The notes: a model not told the origin generated them from the sequence alone. Positions 17,777 through 26,395 are shown, numbered from the stretch's first letter. The stretch: DNA of 64,000 nucleotides from Cupriavidus oxalaticus (GCF_004768545.1 NZ_CP038635.1:1240001-1304000); one strand, 5' to 3'. Numbers and translations: made by a program.

Positions 17777-17798
17777 CGGAATGCCAGCGCATTCCGGC
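17777..17798 (+). promoter_or_regulatory. Hairpin in the infC-rpmI spacer
   Basis: CCGGAATG (17777-17784) pairs perfectly with CATTCCGG (17791-17798) across CCAGCG, with no U-tract. In other bacteria ribosomal protein L20 represses rpmI-rplT by binding a structured leader. This 166-nt spacer could serve the same role, but no L20 site is demonstrated here. Confidence 0.35.
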
Positions 17799-17922
17799 GT
17801 TGCTTCGTGCGGAAGTCGCGCGCGCCCGCAAGGGCGTCGTGCAACAACAAGTGGATGCGGGTCTTGCAAGCGTCGGCGTGAGCCGGCCACCTGCATGCAT
17901 GTCATATGAGCTGGAGTTTTTC

Positions 17923-18120
17923 ATGCCGAAGATGAAGACGAAGAAAAGCGCTTCCAAGCGCTTTACTGCCCGTCCGAACGGTTCGTTCAAGCGTGGCCAG
18001 GCCTTCAAGCGTCACATCCTGACCAAGAAGACCACCAAGAACAAGCGTCAACTGCGCGGTACTCAGGACGTCCATGAGACGAACCTGAAGTCGGTGCGCG
18101 CGATGATGCCTTACGCATAA
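17923..18120 (+). CDS. rpmI: 50S ribosomal protein L35
   Basis: 65 aa, the standard size, highly basic. [14 protein letters not shown] at the start and the [24 protein letters not shown] ending are characteristic. It binds 23S rRNA in the large subunit. CTGGAG lies 7 nt before ATG 17923; the frame is open further upstream but unconserved. 28 nt separate it from rplT. Confidence 0.97.
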   Translation: MPKMKTKKSASKRFTARPNGSFKRGQAFKRHILTKKTTKNKRQLRGTQDVHETNLKSVRAMMPYA

Positions 18121-18148
18121 CCCCTGACGATAACGAAAGGAGAATTAC

Positions 18149-18505
18149 ATGCCTCGAGTAAAGCGTGGGGTCACTGCACGGGCCCGTCACAAGAAAGTCA
18201 TCGACGCTGCCAAGGGTTACCGCGGCCGTCGCAATAATGTCTATCGCATCGCCAAGCAGGCGGTCATGCGTGCTGGCCAGTACGCGTACCGCGATCGCCG
18301 CAACAAGAAGCGCGTGTTCCGCGCCCTGTGGATTGCGCGTATCAATGCCGCGACGCGTGAGCATGGCATGACCTACAGCGTGTTCATGAACGGTCTGAAG
18401 AAGGCCTCGATTGAACTGGACCGCAAGGTGCTGTCGGACATGGCTATTCACGACAAGCCTGCCTTTGCCGCCATCGTCAACCAGGTGAAAGCCACCGTTG
18501 CCTGA
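18149..18505 (+). CDS. rplT: 50S ribosomal protein L20
   Basis: 118 aa. [54 protein letters not shown] is the L20 signature (basic N-terminal rRNA-binding helix); the C-terminal part is the globular domain. It is an early assembly protein of the 50S subunit and, in several bacteria, the translational repressor of its own operon. A perfect AAAGGAGAATTAC precedes the ATG. Confidence 0.98.
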
Positions 18506-18514
18506 TGCCGGCTG

Positions 18515-18536
18515 CGGCGGCGCGTAAGCGCCGCCG
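18515..18536 (+). terminator. Hairpin just after rplT
   Basis: CGGCGGCGC (18515-18523) pairs with GCGCCGCCG (18528-18536), GTAA loop, no U-tract. It may act as a 3'-end stabiliser ahead of the intrinsic terminator at 18583. Confidence 0.4.
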
Positions 18537-18582
18537 GGCAAGCACCGACCGCAAGGTCGACCGCCGACCGCAAGGTCCGCTG

Positions 18583-18616
18583 AAACGGGGCTCCTCACCG
18601 AGCCCCGTTTTTATTT
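18583..18616 (+). terminator. Intrinsic terminator between rplT and pheS
   Basis: AAACGGGGCTC (18583-18593) pairs perfectly with GAGCCCCGTTT (18600-18610), followed by TTATTT. It should separate the ribosomal-protein transcript from pheST at least in part. Just before it GACCGCAAGGTC occurs twice (18546 and 18565). Confidence 0.85.
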
Positions 18617-18620
18617 GCAG

Positions 18621-18664
18621 TTCCGGATGCCGTCTTGCGTTTGTTATCGAGACGGCATCCGGAA
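18621..18664. repeat. Perfect 15-bp inverted repeat in the pheS leader
   Basis: TTCCGGATGCCGTCT (18621-18635) and AGACGGCATCCGGAA (18650-18664) are exact complements with a 14-nt loop. It starts five bases after the previous terminator and has no U-tract. It could be a second terminator, an anti-terminator or a leader element for pheST. About 90 nt remain to the pheS start. Confidence 0.75.
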
Positions 18665-18755
18665 ACGCATACCGCACGCAGTGCCAACCCACGTCGCGCC
18701 GGCTTTGTTTTTTGACATTGTTCCGCCGACGTCAGAACACTCCACGACCGCCGCC

Positions 18756-19787
18756 ATGTCTCAGGATCTGGACCAAATCGTCGCTGACGCCCAGGCCGCT
18801 TTCGCCGCCGCCAATGACAACGCCACGCTGGAAAACGAAAAGGCCCGCTTCCTGGGCAAGACCGGCGCGCTGACCGAACTGCTCAAGGGCCTCGGCAAGC
18901 TCGACCCGGAGACCCGCAAGAGCGAGGGCGCGCGCATCAACCAGGTCAAGCAGCAGGTGGAAGCCGCGCTGCAGGCGCGACGCCAGGCGCTGGCCGACGC
19001 GCTGATGAACGCGCGCCTGGCCGCCGAAGCCATCGACGTCACGCTGCCGGGCCGCGCGGTCGCCCGCGGCAGCCTGCATCCGGTGATGCGCACGTGGGAG
19101 CGTGTCGAGCAGATCTTCGGCTCGATCGGCTTCGACGTGGCCGACGGCCCCGAGATCGAAACCGACTGGATGAACTTCACCGCGCTGAACAACCCGGACA
19201 ACCATCCGGCGCGTTCGATGCAGGACACCTTCTACGTCGATGGCCGCGACAGCGACGACAAGCTCCTGCTGCTGCGCACGCACACCAGCCCGATGCAGGT
19301 GCGCTACGCCAAGATGCACGTGGAGAAGTACGCGGGCAAGGCGATGCCGCCGATCAAGGTGATCTGCCCGGGCCGTACCTACCGCGTCGACAGCGATGCC
19401 ACGCACTCGCCGATGTTCAACCAGGTCGAAGGCCTGTGGATCGGCGAGGACGTCAGCTTTGCCGACCTGAAGGGCGTGTACACCGATTTCCTGCGCAAGT
19501 TCTTCGAGCGCGATGACATCCAGGTGCGCTTCCGCCCGTCGTACTTCCCGTTCACCGAGCCGTCGGCGGAAATCGACATGGCCTTTGGCAATGGGAAATG
19601 GCTGGAAATATCCGGTTCGGGCCAGGTGCACCCGAACGTGCTGCGCAACATGGGCCTCGATCCCGAGCGCTATATCGGTTTCGCGTTCGGCTCCGGCCTC
19701 GAGCGCCTGACCATGCTGCGCTACGGCATCAACGACCTGCGCCTGTTCTTCGAGGGCGACGTGCGCTTCCTGCGCCAGTTCGCTTGA
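18756..19787 (+). CDS. pheS: Phenylalanyl-tRNA synthetase alpha subunit
   Basis: 343 aa from ATG 18756 ([13 protein letters not shown]). The N-terminal coiled-coil is followed by the class II core: [28 protein letters not shown], and motif 3 [18 protein letters not shown]. It forms an alpha2-beta2 enzyme with PheT. The frame is open upstream to 18615 without a stop, but that region overlaps the inverted repeat and lacks family similarity. pheT follows 70 nt downstream. Confidence 0.97.
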   Translation: MSQDLDQIVADAQAAFAAANDNATLENEKARFLGKTGALTELLKGLGKLDPETRKSEGARINQVKQQVEAALQARRQALADALMNARLAAEAIDVTLPGRAVARGSLHPVMRTWERVEQIFGSIGFDVADGPEIETDWMNFTALNNPDNHPARSMQDTFYVDGRDSDDKLLLLRTHTSPMQVRYAKMHVEKYAGKAMPPIKVICPGRTYRVDSDATHSPMFNQVEGLWIGEDVSFADLKGVYTDFLRKFFERDDIQVRFRPSYFPFTEPSAEIDMAFGNGKWLEISGSGQVHPNVLRNMGLDPERYIGFAFGSGLERLTMLRYGINDLRLFFEGDVRFLRQFA

Positions 19788-19857
19788 CGCGGGACTGATT
19801 CAGCCGCCGCATCACTCGTCACCGACTACACAGAATACTTACCGGATCAGAAGCGCC

Positions 19858-22305
19858 ATGCAATTCTCGGAATCCTGGCTTCGCACCTTCGCCAACCCTG
19901 AAAAGATCTCCACCGACGCGCTGTCGCACAGCCTGACTATGGCCGGGCTGGAAGTGGAAGAGGTGGGCCCGGTCGCGCCGCCGTTCGACAAGGTGGTGGT
20001 CGCGCACGTGCTGTCGACCGAGCGCCATCCCAATGCCGACCGCCTCAACGTGTGCCAGATCGATGCCGGCACCGGCGAGACCCTGCAGATCGTCTGCGGT
20101 GCGCCCAACGTCAAGCCCGGCATCAAGGTGCCGTGCGCACTGGTCGGCGCGGTGCTGCCGCCGGCAGAGGACGGCGGCCAGCCGTTCGAGATCAAGGTCG
20201 GCAAGCTGCGTGGCGTGGAGAGCTACGGCATGCTGTGCTCGGCGCGCGAACTGAAGCTGTCCGAGGAGCACGGCGGCCTGCTGGTGCTGCCGGAAGACGC
20301 GCCGGTCGGCCAGAACATCCGCGAGTACCTGGACCTGGATGACCAGGTCTTCGTCATCAAGCTGACGCCCAACAAGGCGGACTGCCTGTCGATCCACGGC
20401 GTCGCGCGCGAAGTGTCGGCGCTGACCGGTGCCGCGCTGAACCTGCCCGACATGAAGCCGGTGCCGGTGACGATCCAGGACAAGCTGCCGGTAAAGGTGT
20501 CGGCGCCCGACCTGTGCGGCCGTTTCTCCGGCCGCGTCATCCGCGGCGTCAATGCGCGTGCCGTCACGCCGCTGTGGATGGTGCAGCGCCTGGAGCGCTC
20601 GGGCCAGCGCAGCGTGTCCGCGCTGGTCGATATCTCGAACTACGTGATGCTGGAGCTGGGCCGTCCGTCGCACGTGTTCGACCTGCACAAGATCCACGGT
20701 GGCCTGGACGTGCGCTGGGGCCGCAAGGGCGAGCAGATCAAGCTGCTGAACGGCAACACCATCGAGGTCGACGAACAGGTCGGCGTGATCGCCGACGAGA
20801 AGGAGATCGAGAGCCTGGCCGGCATCATGGGCGGCGACAGCACCGCCGTCACGCTGGACACCACCGACATCTACCTCGAAGCCGCATTCTGGTGGCCGGC
20901 CGCGATCCAGGGCCGCAGCCGCCGCTACAACTTCTCGACCGACGCCGGCCATCGCTTCGAGCGCGGCGTGGACTACGCCACCACGGTCGAGCATATCGAG
21001 CGCATCACCGCGCTGATCCTCGAGATCTGCGGCGGCCAGGCCGGCCCGGTGGACGACCACGTGGTCAACCTGCCCGTGCGCAAGCCGGTCAGCCTGCGCG
21101 TGGCGCGCGCCGAGCGCGTGCTCGGCATCGAGCTGTCGCCGGCCGCCATCGCCGACGTGTTCCAGCGCCTGCAGCTGCCGTTCACGCGCGTGCAAGGCGC
21201 CGAAGGCGACGTGTTCGAGGTCACGCCGCCGAGCTACCGCTTCGACATCGAGATCGAGGAGGACCTGATCGAGGAAGTCGCGCGTATCTACGGCTTCGAG
21301 CGCATCCCGGCGCGTCCGCCGATCGCCGAAAGCGAAATGCGCCCGACCAACGAAGCCCGCCGCTCGACGCATGTGGTGCGCCACGCGCTGGCTGCGCGCG
21401 ACTACCAGGAAGTCATCAACTTCGCCTTCGTCGAAGAGAAATGGGAACGCGACTTCGCCGCCAACGACAAGCCGATCCGCCTGCTCAACCCGATCGCCAG
21501 CCAGCTGGCCGTGATGCGTTCGTCGCTGGTCGGCGGCCTGGTCGACAAGGTGCGCTACAACCTGAACCGCAAGGCCGCGCGCGTGCGCATGTTCGAGGTG
21601 GGCCGTGTGTTCCATCGCGACGAGAACGTGCAGGACGGCGGCCTGACGGTGGCCGGCTACCACCAGCCGATGATGGCCGCGGGCATCGCCTACGGCCCGG
21701 CGTTTGAAGAGCAGTGGGGCATCGCCACGCGCAACGTCGACTTCTTCGACGTCAAGGGCGATGTCGAGGCACTGTTCCATCCGCGCGTGCCGCGCTTCGA
21801 GCCGGTGTCGCACCCGGCGCTGCATCCCGGCCGCGCCGCGCGCGTGCTGGTCGATGGCAAGCCGGTTGGCGTGGTCGGTGAACTGCATCCGCGCTGGTTG
21901 CAGGAATACGAGCTGCAGCACGCGCCGGTGCTGTTCGAACTGGAGCTCGACGCACTGCGCGAGACCGGCCTGCCCACGTACACCGAAATCTCCAAGTTCC
22001 CGGCCGCCGTGCGCGACCTGGCCGTGGTGGTGAAGCAATCGGTACGCGTGCAGGACATGCTCGACACCATGCGCGCGGCGCTGGAAAAGCAGGGCTATGG
22101 CCGCTTCTGCCAGAGCCTCGCGCTGTTCGACGAGTTCCGTCCCAAGGCCGCTTCGGCCGCCATCGGCGCGGACGAGAAAAGCCTTGCGTTCCGGGTGACC
22201 TTGCAAGATACTGGGTCGACCCTCCAGGACGAAACCGTCGACAGCGCAGTGCGCTCCATGGTCGACGCGCTGACAGAGGCCTTCCAGGCCCGGCTGCGTG
22301 GCTAG
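19858..22305 (+). CDS. pheT: Phenylalanyl-tRNA synthetase beta subunit
   Basis: 815 aa. Order: N-terminal B1 domain with an EMAP-like tRNA-binding region ([26 protein letters not shown], about 42-67), B3/B4 editing region, B5 domain ([24 protein letters not shown]), catalytic-like core, and C-terminal anticodon-binding ferredoxin fold ([15 protein letters not shown]...). Full length with no break. It partners PheS and is followed by ihfA after 89 nt, the order seen in many proteobacteria. Confidence 0.97.
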   Translation: MQFSESWLRTFANPEKISTDALSHSLTMAGLEVEEVGPVAPPFDKVVVAHVLSTERHPNADRLNVCQIDAGTGETLQIVCGAPNVKPGIKVPCALVGAVLPPAEDGGQPFEIKVGKLRGVESYGMLCSARELKLSEEHGGLLVLPEDAPVGQNIREYLDLDDQVFVIKLTPNKADCLSIHGVAREVSALTGAALNLPDMKPVPVTIQDKLPVKVSAPDLCGRFSGRVIRGVNARAVTPLWMVQRLERSGQRSVSALVDISNYVMLELGRPSHVFDLHKIHGGLDVRWGRKGEQIKLLNGNTIEVDEQVGVIADEKEIESLAGIMGGDSTAVTLDTTDIYLEAAFWWPAAIQGRSRRYNFSTDAGHRFERGVDYATTVEHIERITALILEICGGQAGPVDDHVVNLPVRKPVSLRVARAERVLGIELSPAAIADVFQRLQLPFTRVQGAEGDVFEVTPPSYRFDIEIEEDLIEEVARIYGFERIPARPPIAESEMRPTNEARRSTHVVRHALAARDYQEVINFAFVEEKWERDFAANDKPIRLLNPIASQLAVMRSSLVGGLVDKVRYNLNRKAARVRMFEVGRVFHRDENVQDGGLTVAGYHQPMMAAGIAYGPAFEEQWGIATRNVDFFDVKGDVEALFHPRVPRFEPVSHPALHPGRAARVLVDGKPVGVVGELHPRWLQEYELQHAPVLFELELDALRETGLPTYTEISKFPAAVRDLAVVVKQSVRVQDMLDTMRAALEKQGYGRFCQSLALFDEFRPKAASAAIGADEKSLAFRVTLQDTGSTLQDETVDSAVRSMVDALTEAFQARLRG

Positions 22306-22394
22306 ACTGACGCTACTAGCGACGGCTTACGATAAACAAGGGCGCCCGGGCCTTGCCCCGGGCGGATCGCCAGACAGACACTAGAGCGATCGAC

Positions 22395-22805
22395 ATGAAT
22401 GATCGAGACGCGAATTCCATGACCGCTGCAGCACTGGGTGACATGAGCGACCGGCAGGCTTCCACCCTTGACGACGCGACGCCGGATACCCGCGCGCCCG
22501 AAGTTCCCACGCTGACCAAGGCCGAACTTGCCGAGATGCTGTTCGACCAGGTCGGCCTGAACAAGCGCGAATCGAAGGACATGGTCGAAGCTTTCTTCGA
22601 CGTCATCCGCGAAGCGCTGGAGCAGGGCGACAGCGTCAAGCTGTCCGGCTTCGGCAATTTCCAGTTGCGTGACAAGCCGCAGCGTCCCGGCCGCAATCCC
22701 AAGACCGGTGAAGTGATTCCGATCACCGCGCGCCGGGTCGTGACGTTCCACGCCAGCCAGAAGCTCAAGGGCCTGGTGGAAGAGCGCGCGGACATCGCCG
22801 GCTGA
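22395..22805 (+). CDS. ihfA: Integration host factor alpha subunit
   Basis: 136 aa from ATG 22395. The last 95 residues are the HU/IHF fold ([37 protein letters not shown]) with the DNA-binding arm signature [22 protein letters not shown]. The first 40 residues are an extra hydrophilic extension absent from the 99-aa enterobacterial protein. Internal ATGs at 22419 and 22443 could be the true start. IHF bends DNA and acts in transcription and recombination. Confidence 0.93.
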   Translation: MNDRDANSMTAAALGDMSDRQASTLDDATPDTRAPEVPTLTKAELAEMLFDQVGLNKRESKDMVEAFFDVIREALEQGDSVKLSGFGNFQLRDKPQRPGRNPKTGEVIPITARRVVTFHASQKLKGLVEERADIAG

Positions 22806-22937
22806 CGCTTCGCCACGTCACGCATCACCCGAAAGGCGGATTGCCTCCGCAGGCCTGCATCGGTATCCTTCTGGGCGCGCAAAACCCTGCGCGCCAACCT
22901 CATGGCCGGCATGGCCTGACGCTCGTCTACACACTGC

Positions 22938-23360
22938 ATGTCGGACAAATCCAGCGAACGCATCGCGTTGCCGCCGATCCCGGCCAAGCGCTACTTCACC
23001 ATCGGTGAGGTGAGCGAGCTTTGCGCCGTCAAGCCGCATGTCCTGCGCTACTGGGAGCAGGAGTTCACGCAGCTCAAGCCGGTCAAGCGCCGCGGCAACC
23101 GCCGCTACTACCAGCACCATGAGGTGCTGCTGATCCGGCGCATCCGCGAGCTGCTGTACGAGCAAGGCTTCACCATCAACGGCGCGCGCAACCGGCTCGA
23201 CGAAGGCCGTCATCACACTGCCGCCGCGGCGGAACCCGCTGACGAACGCCGCGAGGAAAGCCCGGCAGCCTTGTCGATCGACGTAGCCGGTCTGCGCAAC
23301 GAACTGGTCGAGGTGCAGCACCTGCTCGCGCAGCTGCGCGAGATCGCGAAGCCCGGATAA
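22938..23360 (+). CDS. MerR-family transcriptional regulator
   Basis: 140 aa. The MerR helix-turn-helix is at about residues 18-85 (YFTIGEVSELCAVKPHVLRYWEQEFTQLKPVKRRGNRRYYQHHEVLLIRRIRELLYEQGFTINGARNRL). A short coiled-coil tail (LRNELVEVQHLLAQLREIAK) follows, with no cysteine-rich effector site, so it is not a metal sensor. Its position after ihfA is conserved across beta/gammaproteobacteria. Target genes are unknown. Confidence 0.9.
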   Translation: MSDKSSERIALPPIPAKRYFTIGEVSELCAVKPHVLRYWEQEFTQLKPVKRRGNRRYYQHHEVLLIRRIRELLYEQGFTINGARNRLDEGRHHTAAAAEPADERREESPAALSIDVAGLRNELVEVQHLLAQLREIAKPG

Positions 23361-23400
23361 TTTGTGCTTCCGGAGCTAGTCATACGGGAAATGCTTCTGA

Positions 23401-23406
23401 TATAAT
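23401..23406 (+). promoter_or_regulatory. -10 element of tRNA-Pro
   Basis: A consensus TATAAT lies 11 nt before the tRNA 5' end. No good -35 is visible at 16-18 bp (AGTCAT is the best), so the -10 may carry most of the promoter strength. Confidence 0.65.
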
Positions 23407-23416
23407 CTTCTTCTTT

Positions 23417-23493
<77 letters not shown>

Positions 23494-23500
23494 GAACAAG

Positions 23501-23536
23501 AAACCCGCTTGGTGAAAGCCAAGCGGGTTTTTTCTT
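23501..23536 (+). terminator. Terminator of tRNA-Pro
   Basis: AAACCCGCTTGG (23501-23512) pairs perfectly with CCAAGCGGGTTT (23519-23530), followed by a T-rich tail. Confidence 0.92.
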
Positions 23537-23644
23537 TGCGAGTCATCGCCTGCAATGATCCGATTTCGTTTGCCATGGCTTGCATCGCATTGCCATGCGT
23601 CCGCATCGGGGCGCACGGATGTGACGAGGCGTAACGCTTTGATA

Positions 23645-23663
23645 CAGCCGCTGGCAGCGGCTG
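23645..23663 (+). repeat. Small hairpin upstream of the duplicated-repeat protein
   Basis: CAGCCGCT-GGC-AGCGGCTG, 8-bp perfect stem followed by TTGTTAT. It lies 38 bp before the 93-aa gene and may be a weak terminator or 5' UTR element. Confidence 0.4.
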
Positions 23664-23700
23664 TTGTTATGCTCGGTCATCCCCTGCGCAGGTCGTTCCC

Positions 23701-23982
23701 ATGGCACGCATACACCTTACCCCTATCGTCATCTTCTCCTGCCTGATTGGCTCACCGGTTTCCCATGCCGGCGGCGAGTACAAGGAGAAATTCCGCAGCG
23801 GCCCCTGCAAGATCGAGCGCGAGGTCAAGCGGGATGGCGAATACAAGGAAGAGCGCAAGTGCAAGGGCGGTCCGCGCGGCTATGAGCACAAGGAAAAGTA
23901 TCGCGACGGTCCGTGCCTGATCGAGCGTAAATGGGATGAGGACGGAGAGTATGAAGAGAAGGTTGAATGCAAGCGTTCATGA
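23701..23982 (+). CDS. Small secreted protein with a duplicated 30-residue cysteine repeat
   Basis: 93 aa, family not recognised. A signal peptide (MARIHLTPIVIFSCLIGSPVSHA) is followed by two tandem copies of a charged unit: GEYKEKFRSGPCKIEREVKR... and YEHKEKYRDGPCLIERKWDE.... Each continues with DGEY(K/E)E and ends with CK. Thus each unit carries two cysteines at matching positions (GPC and the terminal CK), which could form disulfides in the periplasm. The spacing and identity of the copies point to internal duplication. It stands alone after tRNA-Pro. No function can be assigned. Confidence 0.75.
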   Translation: MARIHLTPIVIFSCLIGSPVSHAGGEYKEKFRSGPCKIEREVKRDGEYKEERKCKGGPRGYEHKEKYRDGPCLIERKWDEDGEYEEKVECKRS

Positions 23983-24075
23983 ACGCGACCTTCGCCGCAA
24001 CCGTTTCCGCATTACGCGTGTAGTGAATGTTCTGGCTGCGGCCATGGCATGACCGGACGATGGCGTCCTTCCTGC

Positions 24076-24111
24076 TTTAGTCCTGTTTTTAGTCCCGTTT
24101 TTAGTCCTGAT
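24076..24111. repeat. Three tandem 12-bp repeats
   Basis: TTTAGTCCTGTT, TTTAGTCCCGTT and TTTAGTCCTGAT follow one another without gaps. They lie in the 206-bp space between the 93-aa gene and the 3' end of the minus-strand 94-aa gene. The rest of that space shows no gene. Confidence 0.85.
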
Positions 24112-24188
24112 TACGACGGAGGACGGATCGCGTCTTCTTGCGACGCAAACCGCTGGCGCCCGCCGGTGCCGCCTTCCGATTCGCTTGC

Positions 24189-24473
24189 TCACTCGGGCTC
24201 GGCGCGGTATGCGGACCAGTAGTAATGCGTGTACCGGCCATGGCGTGCCTGCTTCCTTTCGATAAACAGCCGCACGGTGCCGGCATGGCCGGCTTCGAGC
24301 AGCACTTCGCGGTGGGCGGGACCGTCGCGCGTGGCGGGGCCAAGCGTACCCAGCGCGGCGGCAATGTAGTGGCCGGGGATGCGGCCCAGGATGCCGTTGG
24401 CCCCGGGGACGGGGTAGCTGTCGGGTGCCGCTGCCGGCACGTGGCAGCGGGACGCGCGCTTGTTGTTGCCCAT
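24189..24473 (-). CDS. Hypothetical protein, second gene of a LexA-controlled pair
   Basis: 94 aa, no family recognised. Arg/His-rich, with LLEAGHAGTVRLFIERKQARHGRYTHYYWSAYRAEPE at the C-terminus suggesting a small folded domain. It starts 3 nt after the stop of the zinc-ribbon gene, so the two are almost certainly co-transcribed and probably translationally coupled. Through this it would be under the LexA box at 24745. No signal peptide or membrane segment. Confidence 0.6.
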   Translation of the reverse strand: MGNNKRASRCHVPAAAPDSYPVPGANGILGRIPGHYIAAALGTLGPATRDGPAHREVLLEAGHAGTVRLFIERKQARHGRYTHYYWSAYRAEPE

Positions 24474-24476
24474 CGG

Positions 24477-24725
24477 TCAGGGCCTGCCAGGACTGATGCT
24501 GACGCCGTCCCGGGTCAGGTCCAGCAGCGGCAGGTGGCCGTAGGCGCGCAGCCGGCGGATATCCTCGCGCGCCGAGGCCGGCAGGCCGGGGCGGCAGGTC
24601 AGCGCGCGTGAGCTGATCTGGAAAATGCCGCAGCTGGGGCAGGTGTAGCGGTAGCTGCGCGGCGCGGCACGCAGGCGCTCGGCAGCGGCGCCGCAGACGG
24701 GGCAGTTGGCGGGTTCGGGTGACAT
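24477..24725 (-). CDS. Small zinc-ribbon protein, LexA-controlled
   Basis: 82 aa. CPVC (Cys8, Cys11) and CPSC (Cys29, Cys32) are spaced like a four-cysteine zinc ribbon; the remaining 50 residues are basic and may bind nucleic acid or protein. The ATG at 24725 lies 19 bp from a consensus LexA box, so induction by DNA damage is expected. Family and function are not recognised. It is the first gene of a two-gene unit with the 94-aa protein. Confidence 0.68.
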   Translation of the reverse strand: MSPEPANCPVCGAAAERLRAAPRSYRYTCPSCGIFQISSRALTCRPGLPASAREDIRRLRAYGHLPLLDLTRDGVSISPGRP

Positions 24726-24744
24726 AGGGCGCACAGAAGAAGTA

Positions 24745-24760
24745 CTGTATGGATATACAG
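24745..24760 (-). promoter_or_regulatory. LexA (SOS) box 1
   Basis: CTGTATGGATATACAG matches the gammaproteobacterial-type consensus CTGT-N8-ACAG in both conserved halves. A TATACT -10 element on the minus strand (24759-24764) overlaps its edge, so LexA would block the promoter of the zinc-ribbon/94-aa pair. Confidence 0.85.
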
Positions 24761-24910
24761 TATAGCGCTCTGTGCGGACTGTCGGAGGAAAAAGCGGTGG
24801 GCTACCCGGGTTCTTTGCCGATGGGCGCGCGCGGTGACGGCGTAGACTGGCGCCGCAGTGCTGACGGCCCGCCCGCACCCCGCCGCGGTGGGCTGTTTTT
24901 TTGCCGCGCG

Positions 24911-25417
24911 CTATCGCGAGAGCCGGCGCAGCAGGGCGTCGTGCCCGCTTGCCAGGCCCGCAAGCGCGGCTGCATCGGCCAGTTCGAACTCGCTGAACTG
25001 GAAGGCCGGCGCCACGGTGCAACCGACCAGCGCAAAGTCGACGCCGTCGCCAAGGTCCACGCGTTCCGCGGCGAACCATCGGCCCGCGGGCACCATCGCC
25101 TGGAATGACGCACCGTCGTGGCGCAACGGATCGCCGAGACGCTGCGTGACGATGCCGCCGTCGGCGATGCTGTGCACGTCTACCGGCGACCCGGCGTGGA
25201 AATGCCACAACTCGTCGGAACAGATGCGGTGCCATGCGGAAAAGTCGTTGCCGCACAGCATGTAGTAGATCGCGGTGCTGGCTTCGCGCGTACGCTGGTC
25301 GGCGCACACGACGCGTTTTTCGCTGCGGTAGGTTTCGCGGTAGAAGCCGCCTTCCGGGTGCGGCTTTAGTTCAAGCGTGCGGATCAGTTCGTTGGCGGCA
25401 AGGCTGCGGTCTGGCAT
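24911..25417 (-). CDS. Cupin-fold protein, DUF985 family
   Basis: 168 aa. The N-terminus LIRTLELKPHPEGGFYRETYRS and the later ELWHFHAGSPVDVH are DUF985 signatures; the histidines could hold a metal in the beta-barrel. The family's reaction is not settled; links to sugar-nucleotide isomerases are structural. ATG 25417 was chosen because the conserved region starts there; the upstream open frame is unconserved. It lies 38 nt after the 91-aa gene and may belong to the SOS unit started at LexA box 2. Confidence 0.85.
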   Translation of the reverse strand: MPDRSLAANELIRTLELKPHPEGGFYRETYRSEKRVVCADQRTREASTAIYYMLCGNDFSAWHRICSDELWHFHAGSPVDVHSIADGGIVTQRLGDPLRHDGASFQAMVPAGRWFAAERVDLGDGVDFALVGCTVAPAFQFSEFELADAAALAGLASGHDALLRRLSR

Positions 25418-25455
25418 GTCGGTGTCGGCAGGGCATGGCGGGCGGAAGCGATAGC

Positions 25456-25731
25456 TTAAAGCAGGGCGAAGCGTGCCTGCGCGGGGCCGACCAGCGCAGG
25501 GCGGCTGACCGGATAGCGGTGATGCGTGCCGTGCGCTTCGAACGAGAGAAAATCGGGCGTCCAGCGCAGCGACCACAGCAGGTTGGGCTCGATGCCGTGG
25601 ACGATGATGGCGCCGGCGTCAATGCTGACGCTGCCGCAGGGCAGGCGCAGGGATTCGGCATCGTCGCCGAAATAAAAGGCCTCGAGCAGGATGGAATCGG
25701 ACTGGTACAGGGGCATTATGGCAAGGACCAT
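25456..25731 (-). CDS. Hypothetical protein preceded by LexA box 2
   Basis: 91 aa, no family recognised. The sequence is rich in beta-type residues (SILLEAFYFGDDAESLRLPCGSVSIDAGAIIVHGIEPNLLWSLRW), suggesting a small all-beta domain. The start is ATG 25731 or, 15 nt later, ATG 25716. A LexA box lies 38 bp upstream with a TATACT -10 at its edge, so the gene should be damage-inducible. The DUF985 cupin follows after 38 nt. Confidence 0.65.
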   Translation of the reverse strand: MVLAIMPLYQSDSILLEAFYFGDDAESLRLPCGSVSIDAGAIIVHGIEPNLLWSLRWTPDFLSFEAHGTHHRYPVSRPALVGPAQARFALL

Positions 25732-25768
25732 GCGGCAGCGCGGCCAGATGCAGGACGCCTGCTGATTA

Positions 25769-25784
25769 CTGTATGAATATACAG
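25769..25784 (-). promoter_or_regulatory. LexA (SOS) box 2
   Basis: CTGTATGAATATACAG, again CTGT-N8-ACAG, differing from box 1 by one base. Flanking bases are also shared (TA before, TATAG after), including the minus-strand TATACT -10 (25783-25788). It controls the 91-aa gene and perhaps the cupin. Confidence 0.86.
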
Positions 25785-25954
25785 TATAGTCGCCGCCCGC
25801 GGTCTGGTCACGTTCCGAATTCTTATTTCAGCGCACCGCGCGCCGCCAATGGCCTTCTTCCGGATTGGTATAACCTTCTGAAAGCAATACCGCGCACGCT
25901 GCCGGCGGTCTTGCGCGGGTGACAGGATGACCGGCAGGAGGCCGCTGACAGGGA

Positions 25955-26350
25955 ATGCCGATGGCGCAGTGTAAAAGCAGGGCTTGCTGGTTTGGCCTGG
26001 GCGTGGCCATCGGTGCGGCGCTGGGCGGTGCCTGCGCGGCGTTGCTGCGGGCAAGTCCGGCGCGAGGCAGGCCGGAGCCGCGTGTGGACGCGCCGGTGGT
26101 GCCATCCAATGCCACCGCCGATCGCGCGCTGACCGATGACGCGACCGACGTGGTCGAGTATCGCGGCTTTGTCATCCACGTGTTCTGCCACGCGCTGGGG
26201 CCGGGACGTTTCAAGGCGTTGTGCGATATTTGGGAGTCCGGCGCCGTCGTGCTGGAAGGCGGCGCGCCGCCGACCACGCACGCCACGCCGGAGGATGCCC
26301 GCGCCGCGGCGATTTCATGGGCGCGGCAGTGGGTGCAACGCAATGGTTGA
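25955..26350 (+). CDS. Hypothetical membrane-anchored protein
   Basis: 131 aa. One hydrophobic segment near the N-terminus (ACWFGLGVAIGAALGGACAALL, about 10-31) would serve as signal anchor. The outer part has a compact domain, VEYRGFVIHVFCHALGPGRFKALCDIWESGAVVLEGG, ending in an alanine-rich helix (TPEDARAAAISWARQWVQ). Start is ATG 25955 or ATG 25961. The gene points away from LexA box 2 at 170 bp, so SOS control is uncertain. No family recognised. Confidence 0.65.
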   Translation: MPMAQCKSRACWFGLGVAIGAALGGACAALLRASPARGRPEPRVDAPVVPSNATADRALTDDATDVVEYRGFVIHVFCHALGPGRFKALCDIWESGAVVLEGGAPPTTHATPEDARAAAISWARQWVQRNG

Positions 26351-26395
26351 GCGGGCCGCTATTGGGCCCTTAATTTTCAATTTTCAGGAGAGTTC

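Noticed and set aside
24860..24905. Possible plus-strand terminator with an eight-T run
   Set aside because: The preceding GC-rich sequence folds only into a poor stem with mismatches, and no plus-strand gene ends there.
24749..25108. Plus-strand 119-aa open frame starting at LexA box 1
   Set aside because: It overlaps the cupin gene on the opposite strand, has no ribosome site, and its translation is low-complexity. LexA box 1 is better explained by the minus-strand gene.
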